Positions 16,301 through 21,013 of a stretch of DNA of 21,013 nt are shown piece after piece (positions within the stretch are counted from its first letter, which is position 1; each line of letters opens with the position of its first letter). The notes below the pieces were generated by a model. That model worked only from the letters and a program-made list of their open reading frames with translations, made no database searches and was not told the origin of the DNA. The translations under genes were made by a program, and so were the position numbers. Source of the stretch: Hyphochytrium catenoides (lineage: Eukaryota > Sar > Hyphochytriomycetes > Hyphochytriales > Hyphochytriaceae); NCBI GenBank assembly GCA_900088475.1, contig FLMG01000985.1:831-21843 (forward strand), given 5' to 3'.

Positions 16301-16684
16301 ATTCCAGGGTTGATGAAGGCCCACCAGACAGAACTGCAGCGGTTTGATGCGCAGTGAGACAATCACTTGACTGTCCGACGTTGCTAGCGCTTCCGTTCAC
16401 ATTCGTGTTTCTTCTCACATTTGTCAGGTCCTATCACTTCAACAAGAGGACCAACCGCACTTATTTTTTATCTTGCGTCGAGCCGTCGCTTCTGACAATT
16501 GTTCTAGGCTTCGAGGACAGGAGAAAAGCCAATGACAAGGCGACCTTGGTAAGGTGCCTCCAGCTTTCCCACCCGCTACACAGGTTCATGTGTATTTTTT
16601 GACCTATCTTTGCAGGAGTTTCTAGGTCGAATTGGGAGCGTTCTTAGACTCAAGCCCATCTTTACTACCCTTCAGGAGCCATAA
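13379..16684 (+). CDS. KICS2: KICS2/C12orf66-like KICSTOR subunit, 16 exons
   Basis: KICS2 is part of KICSTOR, which in animals tethers GATOR1 to lysosomes so that mTORC1 switches off when amino acids run out. Proposed exons: 13379-13648, 13718-13836, 13967-14036, 14134-14250, 14426-14494, 14605-14670, 14775-15011, 15133-15187, 15317-15467, 15531-15624, 15687-15795, 15878-16004, 16115-16198, 16273-16353, 16428-16548 and 16616-16684. They join in frame to 612 aa; the human protein is about 445. Blocks matching the family: HQELVLFYEELRAFLK, RQHRDRFQHPLLE followed by FELEALKSALEA, LLAWLRQLFVSLLAKYTLYFH, RTYFLSCVEPSLLTIVLGFE, and the end EFLGRIGSVLRLKPIFTTLQEP. Extra length lies in the N-terminus and in a Ser/Gln/Arg-rich linker (exons 7-9). 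Exons 8, 9, 13 and 14 are the weakest; other GT-AG choices there also keep frame. The identity rests on several blocks in the right order, so I am fairly sure. Confidence 0.82.
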
Positions 16685-17499
16685 CACTTTATCAGCAAGA
16701 AGACGCTAAGACGTTTTAGGCGATGTAGTCGATGTCTTATTTATTCAGTGAACCAATATGGTCCTATCACCTTAACTAAGATACTCCCACACGATAAGGC
16801 GGCGAACGCCTGCTCCACTGTCTACTCCTTCAGCTGAGAGGCCCTTTAACGATCAAACCTGTTGGATTTGTATAAGATCGTTGGACAATCTCATTAGATG
16901 AGAGTGCTCTAGTTCGAAGCCCAACTGGGGTCCCACAACGTAGAGCTACTCTGACTATGCCAACGATTTCTTCTATTAAACCCTAACGTATTCAGGGATA
17001 GAGATAATCTTGTCCAGTACAATAAGTTCTAAAGGTATTCAGGGGTACTGACCATAAGCCATAGATATCAACAGGGACATTTCGTTTGCTTCATATCTCG
17101 GCTTCTACAGGGAGTTTGGAACTGGAGCTTGGTATTGGATGTAGGGTCCGGTAGTATGGACGGCAGTCCCTTTACTGTCCAAATCTCAGCTTCTAACTCT
17201 TTCTAGTTGCTGAGATATCGCCATTACAAGATAGCATAGTTAGCTGCTAGTATTATCTATGGCAATTAGACCACCATCTAAATGGGTGGCTGTGAGGCAT
17301 CCGAGTCGTCCTCGTATGCGGATAAGGTCGCATCTTCTGGTCCGGCCGCCACTTCATTCTAATCTCACTTTCCAATTTCCCAAGTACCCCACAAGTCAAC
17401 ATCTAAGAGGTTATTGGGCTCCACACAACGCAAGCAAGGCCAACCGGCCAACCTGCCAACCTTCTGGGGCTTGCGAGTCGAATTGAATTGAATTCGAAC
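16685..17499. other. Non-coding stretch between KICS2 and the transposon remains
   Basis: It begins with the KICS2 3' untranslated region. I see no protein domain on either strand; open frames are short and stop-rich. It holds a weak tRNA-like fold (16861-16925) and an imperfect inverted repeat (17093-17116 against 17195-17218), both treated as findings. Composition is less CT-rich than the gene region, which suggests the accessory, transposon-rich part of the locus starts here. Confidence 0.5.
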
Positions 17500-17761
17500 T
17501 GGAAAGTCAACCCACCATATCAACGACTGTGGTTAGACATCAGGTGAATCGTCGCAAAGTCTTGGAATCGCAACACTGTCGAACCAAGAAGATGTCTGCC
17601 GACAATTTCATGAAGGCGTTACCAGCACCTCAGTTCCGAGAACAACTTCCGCAACTCGGAATTGTCCCGTCTACTTCCGCTGTAAGACAAAGTCTACTTT
17701 CCGGGGGGGAGGACAAGGCGGAGACCGACGGACACTCAGGAAGTCTGGACCTGCGGGGAGG
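17500..17761 (+). pseudogene. Truncated Ty1/copia polyprotein, RNase H tail (copy A)
   Basis: An open frame from about 17529 to 17780 encodes the very end of a copia polyprotein: a KKMSADNFMKALP block and FREQLPQLGIV, the region after the RNase H core. The same sequence recurs at 20236-20468 with scattered substitutions and small indels. Everything upstream (gag, integrase, reverse transcriptase) is missing. A purine-rich GCGGGGAGG directly before the LTR start at 17762 fits a polypurine tract. This copy is dead. Confidence 0.75.
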
Positions 17762-17864
17762 TGTTGAGAGCAGAAGCTGACAAAAGCTCTGTTGAGAGCA
17801 GAAGCTGACAAAAGCTTTAAAAGGCTCACAGTTCCAGACTCTATCTGACGAGAGGAAGAAAGAA
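17762..17864 (+). mobile_element. Start of a copia LTR, truncated, with a tandem duplication
   Basis: TGTTGAGAGCAGAAGC begins directly after the purine tract, as expected for a 3' LTR. The first 28 bp are present twice in tandem (17762-17789 and 17790-17817) with one mismatch. TTTAAAAGG at about 17816-17824 could be a TATA-like box. The LTR breaks off at 17864, where the minus-strand TRIM begins. Confidence 0.55.
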
Positions 17865-18118
17865 TGTTAGATTTTTATCATTGGATGGTGAGCACTTTGA
17901 ATTAATATTGGGGGGTGTCTGGATAAACCGGAGAAAGGTTTTGTACGGTCCGGGATTTGAACCCAGGACCTCTATCTTGATGCCGACACCCTAACCAGTA
18001 TGCACCATACACCAAACGTACTCTTTAACTAATCTCGGTTTTGTTTATATACCAGGTTTTTCCCCTCTGCGTCGTCCGCTGTACACTTTTTGGTTTCAGC
18101 GTCGATCACAGTTCAACA
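17865..18118 (-). repeat. 3' LTR of TRIM element 1 (minus orientation)
   Basis: 254 bp with TG...CA ends, repeated at 18243-18497 and again in element 2. The tRNA-like domain lies at 17943-18021. Confidence 0.85.
17943..18021 (-). other. tRNA-like domain in a TRIM LTR (copy 1)
   Basis: On the minus strand it runs from GTACGTT to the 3' arm ACCGTAC. It includes GGTTCAAATCC, close to the Pol III B box, and TGGTGCATACTGG, similar to an A box. Six of seven acceptor-arm positions can pair. The anticodon arm is poor, so this is not called a working tRNA gene. Confidence 0.6.
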
Positions 18119-18224
18119 CTCCCCCGGAATCTAGAGAACTCTGTAAGCTCTAGATTCAAATGGAACTGTGATGGTCATCCGTGGTCACAGAACCGAATGG
18201 CTCAATATATTGCCCGAGTTGAAT

Positions 18225-18242
18225 CGCTCGGAGCGTACACCA
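18225..18242 (-). other. Primer-binding site of TRIM element 1
   Basis: Minus strand TGGTGTACGCTCCGAGCG starts at the base after the 5' LTR. Its complement ends AGCGTACACCA, which looks like the 3' end of a tRNA with discriminator A and CCA. The same site is kept in element 2. Confidence 0.75.
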
Positions 18243-18497
18243 TGTTAGATTTGATCATTGGATGGTGAGCACTTTGAATTAATATTGGGGGGGTGTCTGG
18301 ATAAACCGGAGAAAAGTTTTGTACGGTCCGGGATCTGAACCCAGGACCTCTGTCTTTGATGCCGACACCCTAACCAGTATGCACCATACACCAAACGTAC
18401 TCTTTAACTAATCTCGGTTTTGTTTATATACCAGGTTTTTCCCCTCTGCGTCGTCCGCTGTACACTTTTTGGTTTCAGCGTCGATCACAGTTCAACA
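18243..18497 (-). repeat. 5' LTR of TRIM element 1 (minus orientation)
   Basis: 255 bp with TG...CA ends. It matches 17865-18118 with few differences, mainly TAGATTTGATCATTGG in place of the TTTATCATTGG form. The tRNA-like domain is at 18321-18400. Confidence 0.85.
18321..18400 (-). other. tRNA-like domain in a TRIM LTR (copy 2)
   Basis: Same layout as the first copy. Here the B box reads GGTTCAGATCC, one substitution away from copy 1, so Pol III recognition may be weaker. Confidence 0.55.
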
Positions 18498-18640
18498 GAA
18501 AGCACAAAAAAAAGTGTTTCAGAGTTATATAACTAGGTTATTATCACTACTAGGTAAGTCATCATGTGACGTCAAGAAGTAGTAGTAACTGGGTCTAGTA
18601 GTCTATACGAGACACAGTTACTCTGCAGAAGAACCAGACA
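18498..18640. other. Unassigned AT-rich spacer inside the transposon zone
   Basis: It contains a short A run (about 18507-18514) and no recognisable domain. It could be copia internal sequence too decayed to read, or host DNA between two insertions. Confidence 0.4.
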
Positions 18641-19230
18641 ACGTGATAGGACAGCAGGACAGGAACATCTGGTTTGTAAGCTAAAGCGCAGCATTTATGG
18701 GCTCAAACAAAGTCCTCGCCAATGGAACCTTGCGTCTACATCAACAGGTCCGGGGAGGATGGCAAGCCGACCATCGTTTCGACTTTCGTAGACGACCTGC
18801 TGATCTTCGCGCCAAGCAACAATCGTGCGGATCAAGTTAAAGGACTTCTCAAGGACAAATTTGATGTGAAGGACTTAGGAGAACTCCAATACTTCCTAGG
18901 AGTCGAGACAATCGGAAGATTTACCTTCGCCAACGAAGATTTATTCAAGACCTTCTGAAGCGCTATGGCATGGGAGATTGTAACCCAATCAGCACGCCTG
19001 TTACCCCCGGTGAAAAGCTACCCAAGGCAGACCTCTCTCCACACTGACTTCTGAAGAGGTACCGTACAGAATGCTGTTGACCGTTTTATGCATCTGATGG
19101 TAGCCTCCAGGCCGGATATAGCCTTCGCGGTAACAATCGGTTAGCCAGCATATGACTAACTATAGACAGACTCACTGGGCCGCTGTGAAGCGGATACTGA
19201 GATATCTGAAAGGGACTGCAGACCACTTCT
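18641..19230 (+). pseudogene. Ty1/copia reverse transcriptase remnant (broken)
   Basis: Typical copia (RVT_2) blocks in order: KLKRSIYGLKQSPRQW, PCVYINRSGEDG, the active-site-like FVDDLLIF, VKDLGELQYFLGVE, LLKRYGMGDCNPISTPV and ASRPDIAFAV. It is clearly dead. The frame changes right after RQW, where about 20 residues of the usual fold are missing. Another frameshift falls near 18950, and stops follow near 19049 and 19141. The segment ends at the TRIM insertion point and resumes at 19864. Confidence 0.88.
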
Positions 19231-19485
19231 TGTTAGATATTTATCATTGGATGGTGAGCACTTTGAATTAATATTGGGGGTGTCTGGATATACCGGAGAA
19301 AAGTTCTGTACGCTCCGAGATTCGAACCCAGGACCTCTGTCTTTGATGCCGACACCCTAACCAGTATGCACCATACACCAAACGTACTTTTGACTAATCT
19401 CCGTTTTTCTTTATATACCAGGGATTTTCCCCTCTGCGTCATCCGCTGTACACTTTTTGGTTTCAGCATCGATCACAGTTCAACA
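19231..19485 (-). repeat. 3' LTR of TRIM element 2
   Basis: 255 bp with TG...CA ends. The tRNA-like domain is at 19308-19387. Confidence 0.88.
19308..19387 (-). other. tRNA-like domain in a TRIM LTR (copy 3)
   Basis: 80 nt with B box GGTTCGAATCT. The arms GTACGTT and AGCGTAC can pair over all seven positions with one G-T. Confidence 0.6.
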
Positions 19486-19592
19486 CTCCCCCGGAATCTA
19501 GAGAACTCTGTAAGCTCTAGATTTCAAATGGAACTGTGATGGTCATCCGTGGTCACAGAACCGAATGGCTCACTATATTGCCCGAGTTAAAT

Positions 19593-19610
19593 CGCTCGGA
19601 GCGTACACCA
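19593..19610 (-). other. Primer-binding site of TRIM element 2
   Basis: Identical to the first 18 nt of the site in element 1 and again directly next to the 5' LTR. Confidence 0.75.
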
Positions 19611-19863
19611 TGTTAGATATTTATCATTGGATGGTGAGCACTTTGAATTAATATTGGGGGTGTCTGGATATACCGGAGAAAAGTTTTGTACGCTCCGGGA
19701 TTCGAACCCAGGACCTCTGTCTTTGATGCCGAAACCCTAACCAGTATGCACCATACACCAAACGTACTTTTGACTAATCTCGGTTTTGTTTATATACCAG
19801 GTTTTTCCCCTCTGCGTCATCCGCTGTACACTTTTTGGTTTCAGCATCGATCACAGTTCAACA
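19611..19863 (-). repeat. 5' LTR of TRIM element 2
   Basis: 253 bp with TG...CA ends. It carries the best-kept tRNA-like domain, at 19688-19767. Confidence 0.88.
19688..19767 (-). other. tRNA-like domain in a TRIM LTR (copy 4, best preserved)
   Basis: B box GGTTCGAATCC matches the Pol III consensus exactly. A five-pair T stem (CTGGG/CCCGG) encloses the loop TTCGAAT. Acceptor arms GTACGTT and AGCGTAC pair throughout, with one G-T. The D and anticodon arms are irregular and the total is 80 nt, so this is tRNA-like rather than a normal tRNA gene. Confidence 0.65.
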
Positions 19864-20430
19864 CTTCTTATGTCTAGGAGGAGAAGCAAGTCCAGACATC
19901 AATCAGAGTCCAGACTACAACTCTTTGCAGATGCAGACTAGGCAAATGATCCTATGGACAGGAAATCCATTTCAGGCTACTTTCTTAAACTGGGGACTGG
20001 TGCTTTCAGTTGAAAGGCTAAGAAGCAAGACATAGTGGCTTCTTCAACCACTGAAGCTGAGTGCAACTCACTTTGGACTGGAGCCAAACATGCAGAACGC
20101 ATCTCTTATTTCTTAGTAGAGGAGCTTCAGTATCCACTGAGTAGACCCATTTTCGCACATCAAGAAGACAACAAGAGCACAATAACAGTGTGCGAGATGC
20201 CGAGACCAAAATCGAAATATATTGATAATGTCAAACACTGTGTGGTTAGAGACCAGGTGAATCGCAAGGTCTTGGAATTGCAACACTGTCCAACCAAGAA
20301 GATGTCTGCCGACATTCTCACGAAGGCGTTACCAGCACCTCAGTTCCGAGAACTTCTTCCGCAACTCGGGATTGTCCCGTCCACTTCCGTCGTAAGACAA
20401 AGTCTACTTTCCGGGGAGGACAAGGCGTAG
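19864..20430 (+). pseudogene. Ty1/copia RNase H region (copy B), two stop codons
   Basis: This continues the reverse transcriptase remnant after the TRIM. It shows LQLFADAD, SISGYFLKLGTGAFS, KKQDIVASSTTEAE, KKMSADILTKALP and FRELLPQLGIV, the usual copia RNase H layout. Two in-frame stops, TAG at 19939 and TGA at 20011, fall where the family usually has tryptophan. From 20035 the frame is open to its natural end at 20430. The last part matches copy A at 17529-17761. Confidence 0.88.
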
Positions 20431-20468
20431 GCCGACGGACACTCAGGAAGTCTGGACCTGCGGGGAGG

Positions 20469-20895
20469 TGTTGAGAGCAGAAGAAGCTGATAGGGCCTGA
20501 CACTGTGCGCTGCTTTCTCTCGCTCGCCGCCACGCTGTGATGAACTTTTTTACAGAGCTGGGTGGCAATGCCTGAAGCTTCTTCTGTATGAGCACAATCT
20601 AGATGAAACGATAACAAAGGGACTTGGATATTGATGTGTGATGGAGATTTCTCTGAATGATCACTTAGTGCTGAGAGCCTGGTGGTCTGGACTCGAGATC
20701 TTTTGCTCGGCCCAGCTTCCCTCATCATCATCTCTCTCTTCTCCTCTGCTGCTCCTGTGTTCTTCTGGTAATTCTTCTCACACCCCTCTTCTTTCCCATA
20801 ACACAGGTGTACCCGTAACGTCTATGTCCCTGAGAGCTAGTGTGTGTAGAGAGTGACTACTGTACTACTGACAACGAACATAGTAGCACTCAACA
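20469..20895 (+). mobile_element. Probable copia LTR, about 427 bp
   Basis: It starts TGTTGAGAGCAGAAG directly after the purine tract GCGGGGAGG and could end at CTCAACA (20889-20895), a perfect 7-bp inverted match to TGTTGAG. After about 25 bp it no longer resembles the LTR start at 17790. The right end is also preceded, on the minus strand, by a purine tract, so two LTR pieces of opposite orientation may meet here. Extent and strand are therefore uncertain. Confidence 0.45.
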
Positions 20896-21013
20896 CTCCC
20901 CCTCCTACCTAGCTTCTCTGGATCATTAGTGGTGAGGGTCGAATCAACTCACCTAATTGTCGGTCTCCCTCACTCTCTCCCCCTCAGACGAAGCTAGGTG
21001 GGTAGTGGCAAGA
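20896..21013. other. Unassigned sequence at the window edge
   Basis: It starts CTCCCCCTCC, purine-rich on the other strand, and has no coding signal. CACCTAGCTTCGTC-like sequence near 20990-21000 is partly complementary to CCTACCTAGCTTCTC at 20904-20918, giving a possible inverted repeat. It may be the interior of another element that continues to the right. Confidence 0.35.

Larger units (their letters stand above)
17865..18497 (-). mobile_element. TRIM element 1: LTR - 124-bp core - LTR
   Basis: Two near-identical LTRs (17865-18118 and 18243-18497) flank a 124-bp non-coding core. Read on the minus strand, each LTR starts TGTTGAACTG and ends CTAACA, giving TG...CA ends. Directly after the 5' LTR (minus strand, from 18242 down) comes TGGTGTACGCTCCGAGCG, a primer-binding site starting TGG. 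Directly before the 3' LTR is CCGGGGGAG, a polypurine tract (18119-18127). There is no coding capacity, so movement would need enzymes from elsewhere. Flanks: AAGAA on the left and GAAAG on the right, so no clean 5-bp target duplication is visible, though GAAAG also occurs 2 bp inside the left flank. Each LTR carries a tRNA-like domain. Confidence 0.85.
19231..19863 (-). mobile_element. TRIM element 2, nested in copia, 5-bp target duplication
   Basis: Same structure as element 1: LTRs 19231-19485 and 19611-19863, core 19486-19610, purine tract CCGGGGGAG at 19486-19494 on the minus strand, and a primer-binding site at 19593-19610. The 5 bp before it (19226-19230) are CTTCT and the 5 bp after it (19864-19868) are CTTCT, a perfect target-site duplication. 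Copia reading continues across the insertion when the element is ignored. This shows that LTR-core-LTR moved as one unit through an integrase. The two LTRs differ at a modest number of positions, so insertion was not very recent. Confidence 0.92.

Noticed and set aside
17865-19863. Four regularly repeated 255-bp units, first considered as tRNA-derived SINEs or a tandem tRNA cluster
   Set aside because: The paired arrangement around a 124-bp core, TG...CA ends, primer-binding site, purine tract and a 5-bp target duplication fit LTRs of TRIM elements better. The tRNA-like part is embedded inside the LTR, with no A-rich SINE tail.
18641-20430. Copia reverse transcriptase and RNase H considered as an active element
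   Set aside because: An internal deletion, frameshifts, in-frame stops, a missing gag and integrase, and a nested insertion show it is inactive.

Overview
This window looks like nuclear DNA of a eukaryote. Three of its four recognisable genes are split by many GT-AG introns, mostly about 60-300 nt and CT-rich on the coding strand. Intergenic gaps are full of (GA/CT)n microsatellites, and the right end is a graveyard of LTR retrotransposons. The gene set (cytochrome-b5-type sulfite oxidase, MOB4/phocein, a USP4/15-like deubiquitinase and a KICS2/C12orf66 homologue) points to an animal, a unicellular relative of animals or another protist that keeps KICSTOR. It does not look like a typical fungus or a prokaryote. 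The species cannot be named from the sequence alone.

Layout. 1-1700: CT-rich microsatellite DNA with no supportable gene. 1710-3536 (-): intact, apparently intronless mitochondrial sulfite oxidase. 3537-4471: divergent intergenic region with a long GA tract. 4472-5949 (+): five-exon MOB4. 5950-6920: gap with a second GA tract. 6921-12665 (+): 14-exon ubiquitin-specific protease with the unusual order DUSP - MYND zinc finger - USP. 12666-13378: gap with a third GA tract and, on the minus strand, a possible PP2C tail. 13379-16684 (+): 16-exon KICS2 homologue. 16685-17500: no recognised gene. 17500-20895: broken Ty1/copia element(s) on the plus strand, carrying two small LTR elements on the minus strand.

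The four genes do not form one pathway: sulfite detoxification in mitochondria (SUOX), STRIPAK signalling (MOB4), ubiquitin removal (USP) and amino-acid control of mTORC1 (KICS2). They are ordinary neighbours in a gene-dense eukaryotic locus.

The most interesting feature is a pair of about 633-bp elements (17865-18497 and 19231-19863). Each has two about 255-bp LTRs with TG...CA ends, a 124-125-bp non-coding core, a primer-binding site starting TGG directly after the 5' LTR, and a purine tract directly before the 3' LTR. The second sits inside copia sequence with a perfect 5-bp target-site duplication (CTTCT). They are therefore terminal-repeat retrotransposons in miniature (TRIMs). Every LTR holds an about 80-nt tRNA-like domain in sense orientation, with a B box and pairable acceptor arms. 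The tRNA 3' end implied by the primer-binding site shares its acceptor sequence with this embedded domain. This resembles Cassandra elements, which carry 5S rRNA sequence in their LTRs, but with a tRNA-like module that may mimic the element's own primer.
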